Source: Chthonomonas sp. UBA6659 (lineage in GTDB: Bacteria > Armatimonadota > Fimbriimonadia > Fimbriimonadales > Fimbriimonadaceae). Taken from it: DNA of 60,976 nt. Location of the stretch: contig DKKT01000069.1 of assembly GCA_002455425.1 (NCBI GenBank), positions 1 to 60,976 of the forward strand, read 5' to 3'. How positions within the stretch are numbered: position 1 is the stretch's first letter; each line of letters opens with the position of its first letter. Positions 14,548 through 23,810 of this stretch are shown piece after piece. Position numbers and translations under genes: made by a program. The notes under the pieces were generated by a model that saw only the letters and a program-made list of their open reading frames with translations, was not told the DNA's origin and did no database searches.

Positions 14548-15804
14548 ATGTCCGGGCAAGATGTTTCTCGTCGAGATTTTCTGAAGTCCTCTGCCGTCGT
14601 CGCTGCCGGTGCCGCCTTCCCGATGGGCGTGTTCGCCGCGTCCCAGGAGAAGCCGCTCAAGATCGGACTGATCGGTTGTGGCGGTCGGGGAGCGGGGGCG
14701 GCGACCGACGCCTGCGCCGCCGATTCGAAAGTCGTGCTCCACGCGATGGGAGACATGTTCGAAGATCGGCTCAGCGGCACCCGCAACTACCTCAAAGATG
14801 CCTTGAAGGGCCAATACCAGGTCACGGATGATCGTTGTTGGACCGGGTTTGACGCCTACAAGAACGTCATCGCTTCCGGCGTCGACGTCATCATCCTGAC
14901 GACGCCGCCGGGCTTCCGTCCCGCTCACTTCGCCGCGGCGATCGATGCCGGCAAGCATGTCTTCACGGAGAAGCCGGTCGCCGTCGATGGGCCAGGAGTG
15001 CGCGCCGTCATCGCCGCTGCCGATCAAGCGAAGCAGAAGAACCTCTCGGTCGTCGCGGGGACCCAACGCCGACACGACGTGGCCTACCGCGAGGCGATGA
15101 ACCGCATCCATGACGGCGCCATCGGGGACGTCGTCGCTTCCTACGCGTATTGGAACCAGGGTGGCCTGTGGATGAACACCCGGAAGCCGGAGTGGTCGGA
15201 CATGGAGTGGCAGCTGCGCAACTGGCTCTACTTCACGTGGCTCTCGGGGGACCACATCTGTGAGCAGCACATCCACAACATCGACGTCTGCTTGTGGGCC
15301 AAGCAAGCGCTTCCGGTGAAGGCCCTCAGTCTCGCCGGCCGTCAAGTGAGGACCGATCCCGCCTACGGCCATATCTTCGACCATTTCGCCACCGAATACG
15401 AGTTTGCGGACGGCACCAAGATGATCTCCATGTGCCGCCAGATCGACGGAACGGCCAGCCGCGTTTCCGAACACATCATCGGAAGCAAGGGCTCGTCGAA
15501 CGCGAACACCTCCATCAAGGGCGATAAAGCCTGGCGGTTCGAGGGCGACCGTCCCAACCCTTACGTCGAAGAGCATCGGCACCTGTACGAGGCGATCCGA
15601 TCGGGCAAGCCGATCAACGAGGGACGCCAGGTTGCCGAAAGCACGCTTGTCGCGATCATGGGACGCATGTCCGCATACTGCGGTCAGGAAGTCACCTGGG
15701 AACAGGCGCTCAATTCGCAGGAGAACCTTGGTCCCGCCAAGTACGAACTCGGCTCCATCCCGGTCCCCCCGGTCGCGGTGCCGGGTACGACGAAGTTCTC
15801 GTAA
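14548..15804 (+). CDS. Tat-exported Gfo/Idh/MocA oxidoreductase
   Basis: 418 residues. The Tat signal is SRRDFLKSSAVVAAGAAF. The NAD(P)-binding Rossmann fold starts at LKIGLIGCGGRGAGA. The catalytic-type motif is FTEKPVAVD, with the family's EKP lysine. The C-terminal alpha/beta dimer domain contains WLSGDHICEQHIHNIDVCLW, whose His and Asp residues are typical active-site positions. Exported members of this family act on sugars and cyclitols in soil bacteria of this type. It stands alone and ends in a hairpin terminator. Two other Gfo/Idh proteins are in the window (36703, 40818); only the one at 36703 is also Tat-exported. Confidence 0.92.
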   Translation: MSGQDVSRRDFLKSSAVVAAGAAFPMGVFAASQEKPLKIGLIGCGGRGAGAATDACAADSKVVLHAMGDMFEDRLSGTRNYLKDALKGQYQVTDDRCWTGFDAYKNVIASGVDVIILTTPPGFRPAHFAAAIDAGKHVFTEKPVAVDGPGVRAVIAAADQAKQKNLSVVAGTQRRHDVAYREAMNRIHDGAIGDVVASYAYWNQGGLWMNTRKPEWSDMEWQLRNWLYFTWLSGDHICEQHIHNIDVCLWAKQALPVKALSLAGRQVRTDPAYGHIFDHFATEYEFADGTKMISMCRQIDGTASRVSEHIIGSKGSSNANTSIKGDKAWRFEGDRPNPYVEEHRHLYEAIRSGKPINEGRQVAESTLVAIMGRMSAYCGQEVTWEQALNSQENLGPAKYELGSIPVPPVAVPGTTKFS

Positions 15805-15810
15805 GAGACA

Positions 15811-15844
15811 CGAGGGTCCGGTTGGCAAGCCCGCCGGACCCTCG
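15811..15844 (+). terminator. hairpin terminator
   Basis: A perfect 11-bp inverted repeat (15811-15821 with 15834-15844) with a 12-base loop starts 6 bp after the stop of the oxidoreductase gene. It is followed by a short T-rich run, TTGTT. Confidence 0.75.
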
Positions 15845-15915
15845 TTGTTACCGGTAATCCTGCCGGAATCGAGGCGCGAACGTCATAAATCCCTACTCCC
15901 CGGCATCCGTGGAGT

Positions 15916-18153
15916 ATGAGCCGCTTTCGTGTGCTTTTCGGCTTCTTCGTTGCCTTCTGTGCGGCATTTGCCTCGGCACAGCCCTCGTTCGAGTTCCGTG
16001 TGACCCAAGACTGGACTTCCGGGTTCCAGGCCGAGATCACGATCCGCAATGGGGGTACGACCCCGATCCAGGACTGGACGCTCGAATTCGACTACACCCG
16101 CGCGATAACGTCGGTCTGGAATGGAACCCTCGTCAGCGTCGTGGGCAACCGCTACCGGATCCGCAACGCGGGCTGGAACGCCACGATCGCACCAGGCGCA
16201 GCGGCGACGATCGGATTCGTCGCGAGCCCGGGCGGAGCCCCATCCGGCCCGACCCACTACAGTCTCACGCAGGGGTCGGGCGGAGGAGGAGGCGGAAACG
16301 GTGAGGGAAGCGGGGTTCCGGGGACACCCTCCCTCGCTGTCAGCGCGACGGCTCAGGGCGTTATCGCGACGTGGAACCTCTGGTACGGGAACAACGCGAC
16401 CCGCTGGCAGCTCTTCGAAAGCGGATCGCTCCTCGCGGAAGGAGCCTTGACGCCCAACGCGCCCCATCCCCAGTCGGCTTCGTTCACCCTGCCTCCCCGG
16501 GAGTACGCCGCACATGCCTATCACGTCATCCTCACGAATTCGTTCGGATCGACTTCGTCGGGGACGGTTGCCTACACGTTCGGCGGCGCGAGCCCGATCG
16601 TGCTCGATGGGCTCGACGGCGCTGCCCAAGCCACACAAGTCACCGTCGGCATTGCTTCGACGACGAGCCTCAGCATCCGCGAACTCGGGACGGCGGACCT
16701 TGCGCTTCGCGTTACGTCGAACAACTCCGTCATCGCGACCGGCCTCGTGAACGGCGCGAAGCTCACGGTCAGAGGGCTCAAGCCGGGCCGCGCAAGTCTT
16801 CGGATCGAGAACACCGCGACCGGCAGCGTTCGCTACCTGGGCGTGCGCGTGCGGACTGACAAAGGGGCGCTGCCCGCTCTCCCCGGCCTCGCCTTTGGCT
16901 CCGTCAGCGAGGACACACCCGGTGATCTCGCGCTTTGGCGCGATTTTGCGGATCCCGCACGGGCCAAGCGCGTCGACGTCCGCTACATCTACCTGAACGG
17001 CGGTCCCTTCACAGGATGGCGAACGTGGAACCCGATGGACGGCTTTAGGGTCAAGTCGTTCATCCGCGAGAGTCAGAAGCTTGGGATCGTGCCGTACTTC
17101 GTTTGGTACAACATTCCGGACGGAGGAGAGAGCTACTGGATCGATCGTCAGCACATCTCGGACGTTGCGTACATGCGGGCCTACTTCCGCGATCTTCGTT
17201 TCACGCTCGAACTTATCCGAAATCTGGCTGCGGACGAACCGGTCGGCCTCGTCCTTGAGCCGGACTTTCTCGGATACATGATGCAGATGTCGGGCCTTCG
17301 CCCAGGTCAAATCCCGGCGATGACCCAGGCCGCCTATGCCGAAGGCGTGCTTGATCCTGCCACCGACCCGATCTTCTCAGACAGTGTCACCGGGCTTGTT
17401 CAGGCGATCAACTACACGATCCGAAAGTACGCACCAAACGCCCGGTTTGGATGGCAGTTCAACTTGTGGGCATCGCCCGGGATCACCGTCGGGATTCCTG
17501 CAAAGGGCCTGATGCGTCTCACCGACACGCTCGGCATCGCAGCGGGCCGGACGGCGATCGCGAACGAGACCCGCGAGATCGCCAACTACTACATGGAGGC
17601 CGGTGTCACCACCCACGGCGCCCACTTCGTGAGTGTCGACAAGTACGGTCTCGACGCCGGAGCCGAACCCGGAGCGGCGACCAATCCAGCCTCCTCGACC
17701 TGGTTTTGGCACCTCGATCACTGGAACAATTACCTGCTCTTCGCGAAGACCCTCCGAACCATGACGAACCTCCCTGTCGTCTTGTGGCAAATCCCGGTGG
17801 GGCGCATCAACGCGACCCGAACCGTCAACCCGGCGACGGGGTTCCCGTTTCCCGACCTGCCCAACACGACGACACGGTTCGAGGATTCCGCGACGTCCTT
17901 CTTCCTCGGCGATCAGTTCACAGCGACGGGTGCGCGGAAGGCATGGTTCTCGACGAACCAGGGCGGCGATCCAGGCCTTACGGTCAACGGTGACGTCACT
18001 CAATGGCGGCACCACCTTCGCGAAACCTCCGCTTCAGGGGTGTCGATGATCCTATGGGGCGCAGGCGTCGGCGACAGCACCGACGGCGTCGGCTCACCTC
18101 CTACAGACGACGGCTGGTGGATTCACAAGGTGATGAGCGCACCCCGGTGGTAA
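15916..18153 (+). CDS. secreted CBM2 protein with uncharacterised hydrolase-like domain
   Basis: 745 residues with a Sec signal ending near ASAQP. Residues 22-115 are a family-2 cellulose-binding module with three conserved tryptophans (VTQDWTSGFQAEI, IQDWTLEFDY, SVWNGT). A Gly-rich linker and an FN3-like domain follow (residues 140-225, GVIATWNLWYGNNATRWQLF), then a small beta domain (225-315). The large C-terminal region (315-745) looks like a TIM-barrel hydrolase: PYFVWYNIPDGGESYW, GLVLEPDFLGYM, GWQFNLWASPG, VLWQIPVGR and VSMILWGAGVGD. Acidic residues such as those in LEPDFLG and the final DST are candidate catalysts. I cannot assign a glycoside-hydrolase family. It probably acts on cellulose or an attached polysaccharide. 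Confidence 0.82.
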   Translation: MSRFRVLFGFFVAFCAAFASAQPSFEFRVTQDWTSGFQAEITIRNGGTTPIQDWTLEFDYTRAITSVWNGTLVSVVGNRYRIRNAGWNATIAPGAAATIGFVASPGGAPSGPTHYSLTQGSGGGGGGNGEGSGVPGTPSLAVSATAQGVIATWNLWYGNNATRWQLFESGSLLAEGALTPNAPHPQSASFTLPPREYAAHAYHVILTNSFGSTSSGTVAYTFGGASPIVLDGLDGAAQATQVTVGIASTTSLSIRELGTADLALRVTSNNSVIATGLVNGAKLTVRGLKPGRASLRIENTATGSVRYLGVRVRTDKGALPALPGLAFGSVSEDTPGDLALWRDFADPARAKRVDVRYIYLNGGPFTGWRTWNPMDGFRVKSFIRESQKLGIVPYFVWYNIPDGGESYWIDRQHISDVAYMRAYFRDLRFTLELIRNLAADEPVGLVLEPDFLGYMMQMSGLRPGQIPAMTQAAYAEGVLDPATDPIFSDSVTGLVQAINYTIRKYAPNARFGWQFNLWASPGITVGIPAKGLMRLTDTLGIAAGRTAIANETREIANYYMEAGVTTHGAHFVSVDKYGLDAGAEPGAATNPASSTWFWHLDHWNNYLLFAKTLRTMTNLPVVLWQIPVGRINATRTVNPATGFPFPDLPNTTTRFEDSATSFFLGDQFTATGARKAWFSTNQGGDPGLTVNGDVTQWRHHLRETSASGVSMILWGAGVGDSTDGVGSPPTDDGWWIHKVMSAPRW

Positions 18154-18219
18154 GTCCTCCAACCAATCGAAATGAGCGCAACGCACGGGAGTGCCGGGGG
18201 ATCCTGAACACAAAGCCCT

Positions 18220-18225
18220 TACAAT
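18220..18225 (+). promoter_or_regulatory. -10-like hexamer
   Basis: TACAAT lies eight bases before the ATG at 18234. The gap contains AGGAGG, but only two bases from the ATG, too near for a normal ribosome site. Confidence 0.35.
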
Positions 18226-18233
18226 AGGAGGCG

Positions 18234-19397
18234 ATGAGATCCTGGATTTCTGCCTTGGCACTTGCAGCCGCCCTTCCCGGCGTGGCCCAAGTCGAGATGT
18301 CCTCACGTCGTTGCGTGGCCCAGTACCAGTACCTCTACGGGGGAGGTCCGGACACGTACTCCGGAGGCGCGAACAACGAGCGAACGAGCAACGTCACCAG
18401 CGACAGCGTCAGCGCGCAGCTTGATGAAAGCGGTAGCGGCAACTACCTTCAGTGGACTTGGAGTGCGGCGGTCCAGGCCAACATCCAGTCGAACTTCACG
18501 ATCGAGGGGTCGTGGATGGAAGCCACCGGCGTCGACGGCAGTTCTTCGACGGTGGCGGGCGGAGCCGGGGGAGGGGACATCGGGCTCGCCCAGTTGTTCA
18601 CGAACAGTCCAGGCAACCTTCAGGAGTTCCTGTTCCTCGTCTCGATTCCCCAGGACTACTCACTGTTTGGCCTCGTCTCCCACAATGTCCCGAGCGGAGC
18701 AAACCCAGCTGCGGTCTCGTTGGACTTCTGGAACGGCTTCTCATGGGCCACGGTCTACAGCTCGGCGAGCGTCAACGGACAGCAGGGGCTGTTCGGCAAC
18801 TCGGGCACCTTGGGACCTGGCCTCTATCGACTATCGAGCTACCTGAACTGCGGGGCGACGGTTGGCCCGCCGGGGATGCTGGCGTTCAACTACACGTTGA
18901 ACTCGAACTTCCAGTTCGACGTCGCCCCGGTCGGGCGTGCCATCGAAGGAGTCGTTCAACTTCAGCAGTGGCTCGGTCCGATCGCAGGAGAGGTGATCTC
19001 GTACGTGCTTGAGCCTGTCGCGAACGGTCCAAGTGAAAGTGCCTCGGTGGCGCTGGACAGCGTGGGAAGATTTCGTATCGCGGTGAGACCGTCGATGAAG
19101 CCGGGTACCTACACCCTCTGGATGAAGGGCCGCAAGTGGCAGGGAAGGGTTACGACGGTCTTCGTACCGCCCAGCGGGGTCGGTCAAGCGGGAGCGCTTC
19201 TGCTCAGGGCCGGAGACAGCGATGGCAACAACGTCGTCGATTCCGATGATTACGACATCCTGATTCAGAGTTTCGGCGAGGCTCCGGGTAACCCGGGCTA
19301 CGACGAGCGAGCCGATCTCGACGGGGTCAACGGCGTGGACACGGACGATTTCGACATCCTCGTCCAGCACTTCGGCGAGCAGGGGGACGAGTACTAA
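18234..19397 (+). CDS. secreted protein with dockerin-like calcium repeats
   Basis: 387 residues: a Sec signal (MRSWISALALAAALPGVAQ), a beta-rich body of about 300 residues, and a C-terminal tail with two EF-hand-like loops, GDSDGNNVVDSDDYDIL and ADLDGVNGVDTDDFDIL. Each is followed by a helix ending in QSFGE or QHFGE. These are the duplicated loop-helix units of type-I dockerins, which fold on calcium. In organisms without scaffoldins such tails serve as stability or attachment modules. No cohesin is present nearby. It follows the CBM2 enzyme in the same direction, so both may belong to one extracellular polysaccharide system. Confidence 0.8.
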   Translation: MRSWISALALAAALPGVAQVEMSSRRCVAQYQYLYGGGPDTYSGGANNERTSNVTSDSVSAQLDESGSGNYLQWTWSAAVQANIQSNFTIEGSWMEATGVDGSSSTVAGGAGGGDIGLAQLFTNSPGNLQEFLFLVSIPQDYSLFGLVSHNVPSGANPAAVSLDFWNGFSWATVYSSASVNGQQGLFGNSGTLGPGLYRLSSYLNCGATVGPPGMLAFNYTLNSNFQFDVAPVGRAIEGVVQLQQWLGPIAGEVISYVLEPVANGPSESASVALDSVGRFRIAVRPSMKPGTYTLWMKGRKWQGRVTTVFVPPSGVGQAGALLLRAGDSDGNNVVDSDDYDILIQSFGEAPGNPGYDERADLDGVNGVDTDDFDILVQHFGEQGDEY

Positions 19398-19403
19398 CAA
19401 GCC

Positions 19404-20198
19404 TTAGTCCCCGCCACCACAGCCACTCCCACAGCCCGATCCGCCGTCGATGTCGCCGGCAGAGTCGTGGTCATCGTGCCGGTTGCCACAGCCGGATGAG
19501 AACGTCCCGCATCCCGATCCACCCATGCCTTGCCGGCTATGCGCCGCCCGCGACAGAAATGTCACGATGCCGACCATTGCCAATACAAACAGGGCAATCA
19601 GCCCAACCGTCCAGAGCAACCGCGAATCGCTTGCGCCGGGTGCGGCGAGTCCGATGCACCCTCCCACGAAGGCGATCGTTGCAATGGCGCCGGCAACCAT
19701 GGTCGCGGTCCGGCGCAAGCTTGCCTTCGGAATCACCCAGTTGCGCTGCGTGCTCAGCCGCTCGTACCGTTCGGCGAAGCGAACCTCGGAGGAAGGCCAG
19801 ATATCGGCCGGCGGTTCTGCGCCGAACAGTCGGGCGTAGCTTGCGCGGGTCCGCTCGTACCAGTCCTCGAATTTCTCATCCTCGGCCCGTCCGCCCTCGG
19901 TCGGGTTGTGATGAAGCGGGCGAGGGAGGACTTCGCCGCAAAGGCGCGACCAATACGATTGGGTGTACGTGAGGTGGAGGTGCCAAGCCTGGTCGACTTG
20001 ATCGGAGGGTGTCACCGGGTGACCGGCCTCCATGGCGAGGAAGACGAAGCGGCGGTATTCCGCCACGACGCCCTCCGCATACTTGACCGACCAACGGTTC
20101 TCGCGAGCCAGACGTCGCGTGAACGTGAGGCCGACAGGGCCCGCATCGATCTCGAAACGACGAATCCGATCCCAAAGCTCTGCTTGCCGAGCATCCAT
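19404..20198 (-). CDS. GRDP-like protein with Cys/Gly-rich tail
   Basis: 264 residues. Residues 1-150 contain the hallmark of the GRDP-like (PF07173-type) domain: a first helix ELWDRIRRFEIDAG and VDQAWHLHLTYTQSYW, a conserved WHxHL with nearby acidic residues. Two membrane helices follow (TATMVAGAIATIAFVGGCIG, WTVGLIALFVLAMVGIVTF). The last 45 residues are rich in Gly, Cys, His and Asp (GGSGCGTFSSGCGN, GSGCGSGCGGGD) and could bind metal. GRDP-like domains are best known from plants and are of unknown function in bacteria. A ribosome site AAGGAG precedes the ATG. It is convergent with the dockerin gene. Confidence 0.7.
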   Translation of the reverse strand: MDARQAELWDRIRRFEIDAGPVGLTFTRRLARENRWSVKYAEGVVAEYRRFVFLAMEAGHPVTPSDQVDQAWHLHLTYTQSYWSRLCGEVLPRPLHHNPTEGGRAEDEKFEDWYERTRASYARLFGAEPPADIWPSSEVRFAERYERLSTQRNWVIPKASLRRTATMVAGAIATIAFVGGCIGLAAPGASDSRLLWTVGLIALFVLAMVGIVTFLSRAAHSRQGMGGSGCGTFSSGCGNRHDDHDSAGDIDGGSGCGSGCGGGD

Positions 20199-20316
20199 CT
20201 TCGAATCTCCTTGTCGAGGTCGTTCATTGGAGGCTACGACGAGCAGGACCTCGCGGATGCGACCTTACCCAAGCCTTAACCGAAGACGGATCGCGCGAAC
20301 CGGCAGGTGCCGATGT

Positions 20317-20322
20317 CACAAT
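20317..20322 (+). promoter_or_regulatory. -10-like hexamer, leaderless start
   Basis: CACAAT lies seven bases before the ATG at 20330, with no ribosome site in the gap. Confidence 0.4.
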
Positions 20323-20329
20323 CCCGGCT

Positions 20330-22174
20330 ATGTCCAATGACATCCGGCGTATCGTCGCGACCGACTGTGGCTCCACGACCACGAAGGCGATCCTCATCGA
20401 GCAGAACGACCAAGGGCAGTACCGCCTGGTCGCTCGCGGTGAAGCCCCGACCACGGTCGAGCGTCCGTTCGAGGACGTGACGGTCGGCGTCCTCAACGCC
20501 ATCACCGAACTCGAGGAGATCACGGAAGAGCATGTGCCGGACGGCTATTCGACCGGACGTCGTCAGCTGTTGAAGGATGGTCGGGTGTGGCGGCTCCGAA
20601 AAGAGGGCGCGATCGAGGGGCAACGTACCAACTCTGAGGAAGCTTCCGATCTCTATGTCTCAACCTCTTCCGCGGGCGGCGGCCTTCAGATGATGGTCGC
20701 CGGAGTCGTGAAGTCGATGTCGGCCGAGTCCGCCGAGCGCGCCGCTCTCGGCGCGGGTGCGATCCTCATGGACACGCTCGCAGTGGACGATGGTCGCAAG
20801 GAGTACCAAAAGGTCGAGCGGTTGCGGCAACTGCGTCCGGACATCATCCTCATGTCGGGCGGCACCGATGGCGGTACCAAGACCCATCTTGTGGACATGG
20901 CCGAGGTGATCCGCCGCGCGGACCCGAAACCTCGCTTCGGGGATATGAAGCTTCCCGTGATCTTCGCAGGCAATCGGGAAGCCAAGGACGATGTTCGTGA
21001 GGTGCTGGGGCGCGCGATCGAACTCAAGGTGGTGGACAACATCCGGCCGAGCCTCGACCGGGAAAACCTCGACCCTGCCCGCGACGAAATCCATGAGCTC
21101 TTTCTCGAGCACGTGATGCAGCAGGCACCCGGCTACTCGAAGCTCCTCGAATGGACCAGCGAAGAGGTGATGGCAACCCCGAACGCCGTCGGCAAGCTCA
21201 TGAAGTCTTACGCCGACCAGGAGGGAATCAACATCCTCGGCGTTGACATCGGCGGCGCGACCACCGACGTCTTTTCGGTCTTCGGCGGAACCTATAACCG
21301 AACGGTTTCGGCCAACCTCGGCATGAGCTACTCGATCTGTAACGTGCTCAAAGAGGCGGGTATCGAGAACATCGCTCGGTGGCTACCGCTCGATATCGAC
21401 CCCTACGAGGTGCGCAATCGACTCCGCAACAAGATGATCCGACCCACCACGATCCCCCACTCCTACGAAGATCTGTTGGTCGAACATGCGGTCAGCCGCG
21501 AGGCGCTCCGCCTTGCCTTCGACCACCACAAATCCCTGGCGCGGAGTCTCAAAGGTTCCCAGCAACAGCGCGACATCGGACAGATCTTCGATCAGACGAC
21601 GTCGGGCGAAACCTTGGTCAAGATGATGGACCTCGACATGATCATCGGTTCGGGTGGCGTCCTGTCGCATGCCCCCGTCCGGGCCCAATCGGCGCTGATG
21701 ATGATGGACGCCTACCAGCCCGAGGGGATCACGATGCTCACGGTCGACTCGATCTTCATGATGCCGCACCTCGGCGTCCTGAGCGAGCACTTCTATGAGG
21801 CCGCCCGACAGGTTTTCGAGTTTGACTGCATCGTGAAGTGCGGTCACTGCATCGCTCCCGTGGGCGCGGTCAAGGAGGGCGAACCGGTGGTGACCGTCAA
21901 AGGGCCAGGCGTGAACCTCACCGTCAACGGCGGCGAGATCAAGATCATCCCGCTTGGACGTCGCGAAACGATGGACGTGACGATCGAGCCGAACAAGAAC
22001 TTCGATGTGGGGTTCGGAAAGGGTAAGTCGGGCTCGATCACGCTCGAAGGGGGAACCGTCGGCATCATCATCGACGCCCGTGGTCGCCCGTTCGTCCTCC
22101 CGACCGACAACGCGACGCGGATCAAGAAGCTCCGCGAGTGGTTAGCCGCGTTTGGGCTCCCGCTGCCGGCCTAA
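20330..22174 (+). CDS. GlmL/MutL-family ASKHA ATPase
   Basis: 614 residues. The fold is that of actin-like ATPases: phosphate-1 motif VATDCGSTTTKAILIE at the N-terminus and phosphate-2 motif NILGVDIGGATTDVFSV near residue 305. The family is known as the methylaspartate (glutamate) mutase accessory protein GlmL/MutL, thought to repair or reload the B12 enzyme. No glmS, glmE or other B12 mutase gene is near. About 90 residues at the C-terminus (from VKCGHCIAPVGAVKEGEPV to FVLPTDNATR) form an extra beta-rich domain that I do not remember from standard GlmL. The client enzyme is unknown. Confidence 0.82.
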   Translation: MSNDIRRIVATDCGSTTTKAILIEQNDQGQYRLVARGEAPTTVERPFEDVTVGVLNAITELEEITEEHVPDGYSTGRRQLLKDGRVWRLRKEGAIEGQRTNSEEASDLYVSTSSAGGGLQMMVAGVVKSMSAESAERAALGAGAILMDTLAVDDGRKEYQKVERLRQLRPDIILMSGGTDGGTKTHLVDMAEVIRRADPKPRFGDMKLPVIFAGNREAKDDVREVLGRAIELKVVDNIRPSLDRENLDPARDEIHELFLEHVMQQAPGYSKLLEWTSEEVMATPNAVGKLMKSYADQEGINILGVDIGGATTDVFSVFGGTYNRTVSANLGMSYSICNVLKEAGIENIARWLPLDIDPYEVRNRLRNKMIRPTTIPHSYEDLLVEHAVSREALRLAFDHHKSLARSLKGSQQQRDIGQIFDQTTSGETLVKMMDLDMIIGSGGVLSHAPVRAQSALMMMDAYQPEGITMLTVDSIFMMPHLGVLSEHFYEAARQVFEFDCIVKCGHCIAPVGAVKEGEPVVTVKGPGVNLTVNGGEIKIIPLGRRETMDVTIEPNKNFDVGFGKGKSGSITLEGGTVGIIIDARGRPFVLPTDNATRIKKLREWLAAFGLPLPA

Positions 22175-22259
22175 GCCCGAAAGGTCGAGGATCAATGCTC
22201 GCCCCGGCGGATCACTCCAGGCCCGCCACCTGTCCGCCGTGCTGCGCCAGAATGTCGGC

Positions 22260-22757
22260 ATGGCGAACGTCGAGCTGTTGCTGAAGGCTTGGGACATGGC
22301 GCACTGGGAGTTCGGCGAAGCGCTGGAGGGGTTGGAGGACGCCGACCTTTGGCGCCGCCCCGCGCCCGCTCTGCTCAGCGTGGGTGAGCTGATCGGGCAC
22401 ATGGCGTATTGCGAGGCCACACGCTTCACCGGCCCGGCCGTCTCCGACGACCCACGAGGCCCGCTCGTCGATCAGGTGTTCTCATACTACGAGTCGCAGG
22501 TCGCGAACCGGGTCGTGCTGCCGATCGGAGTCGCCCAAGCCGCCGCCGACCTCGAGCGCATCCACGAGTCCGCCGTCGCAAAGGTCCGCGACCTCGCCCC
22601 CGATAGCGAGGCCCTCCCCCCACCCGGAATCCAAGGCATGTGGGAGGGTTCCAACTGGGGCGACCTGCTCAACTACATGGTCTTCCATGTCGCCTACCAC
22701 ACCGGCCAGGCCTATTCCGCCCGCCACCTCATCGGCCACCGCACGAAGGACAATTGA
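22260..22757 (+). CDS. DinB-family metal-dependent protein
   Basis: 165 residues forming the four-helix bundle of DinB/YfiT-like proteins. The three metal-binding histidines are in place: GELIGHMAYCE in helix 2 and FHVAYHTGQ (His-x3-His) in helix 4. Members include thiol-dependent S-transferases and hydrolases; the substrate cannot be told. The frame is open further upstream, but MANVELLLKAWDMAHWEF is the normal family start and CAGAAT lies six bases before it. Confidence 0.85.
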   Translation: MANVELLLKAWDMAHWEFGEALEGLEDADLWRRPAPALLSVGELIGHMAYCEATRFTGPAVSDDPRGPLVDQVFSYYESQVANRVVLPIGVAQAAADLERIHESAVAKVRDLAPDSEALPPPGIQGMWEGSNWGDLLNYMVFHVAYHTGQAYSARHLIGHRTKDN

Positions 22758-22950
22758 GCCTGTGAGACAGTGCCTGCAGGCCCTCTCCACAGGGCGTTGA
22801 ACGGTTCGTCTCGTTGATCTTCGAAAGGCGGTGAGCAAGCCGCCGAATGCCACGGAGCGTGTGGGCAGACTCTTCGAACAATAGCCAGAAATTCTCGCTA
22901 ATCGTCAGAATCGTCAAAAGACACGGCGAATCCTTGTCAAAGCTAATGGT

Positions 22951-23751
22951 ATGCAACGCCGAGCTTTCACCTTGATTGAACTGCTAGTCGTGATCGCGAT
23001 TATCGCGATCCTCGCTGCGATCCTGTTCCCGGTCTTCGCCCAGGCTAAGATGTCAGGCAAGAAGACGGCGAGCATCAGCAACATGCGTCAGGTCGGCATG
23101 GCCGGTCAGCTGTACCTTCAGGACAACGACGATGTGATCCCGCCTCTGTACTACTACGACGCGAACAACCTCTCGCAACCGACGACCCAGGGCTTCTATT
23201 ACTGGCCCGTCCTGTTCCTCAACTACACGAAGAGCCGAGAGGTGTTTCTCTGTCCGAATGACCGAGACAGCGATCCGGTCCTCGCCGACTCCCAAGGGCG
23301 AGGCCGATTCGACCCGAACAACTCTCTCGCCCTGTACATCCTCGGGGCCAACCCAAGCTATGGGTTCAACTACCGCTACCTGAACACCCGGATCGACACG
23401 CCCGACCCGAACGGAACCAATCCCACTCCGTTCTACTATGTCGGCCGGAGCGCGACGGAGATGCAGTCCCCCGCCGACACCGTGCTCCACGGCGAAGCGA
23501 CGATGAAGGACCGAGCGCGCCCCGGCGGCGGTACCATCACGACGACGATCGGCTATGCGCGGATCGAGCCGCCGAGCCGCTGGACAGGAACCCGGCCCGA
23601 CGCCCGCGCTACCGGTCAGCTTTGGCCCCGATTCCACAAAAATCTCGTCAACATCGTGTGGCTTGATGGCCATACGAAGGCGACTCCGATCGACCGACTG
23701 GTCGGCGACCCCGCGAATCTCGATCAGATGTGGAACGGCCAGGGACGCTGA
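22951..23751 (+). CDS. type II secretion-like pseudopilin
   Basis: 266 residues. The N-terminus is a textbook prepilin peptidase site and helix: RRAFTLIELLVVIAIIAI, with cleavage before Phe and Glu at +5. VFAQAK ends the helix. The globular part has the DUF1559-type layout, including a substrate loop near NMRQVGMAGQLYLQDNDDV and the C-terminal NIVWLDGHTKATPIDRL. Such proteins are exported and may form short pili. They occur in many copies in planctomycete-like and armatimonadete genomes. The preceding 193 bp hold no gene, only a weak hairpin near 22780. Confidence 0.9.
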   Translation: MQRRAFTLIELLVVIAIIAILAAILFPVFAQAKMSGKKTASISNMRQVGMAGQLYLQDNDDVIPPLYYYDANNLSQPTTQGFYYWPVLFLNYTKSREVFLCPNDRDSDPVLADSQGRGRFDPNNSLALYILGANPSYGFNYRYLNTRIDTPDPNGTNPTPFYYVGRSATEMQSPADTVLHGEATMKDRARPGGGTITTTIGYARIEPPSRWTGTRPDARATGQLWPRFHKNLVNIVWLDGHTKATPIDRLVGDPANLDQMWNGQGR

Positions 23752-23771
23752 TCTCCTCCTCCTCCTCCTTC

Positions 23772-23803
23772 GGACCCGGCGCGGAGCCCTCCGCGCCGGG
23801 TCC
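23772..23803. terminator. bidirectional hairpin terminator
   Basis: A perfect 14-bp stem (23772-23785 with 23790-23803) with a 4-base loop lies between two convergent genes and should end both transcripts. Confidence 0.8.
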
Positions 23804-23810
23804 CGTCGTG

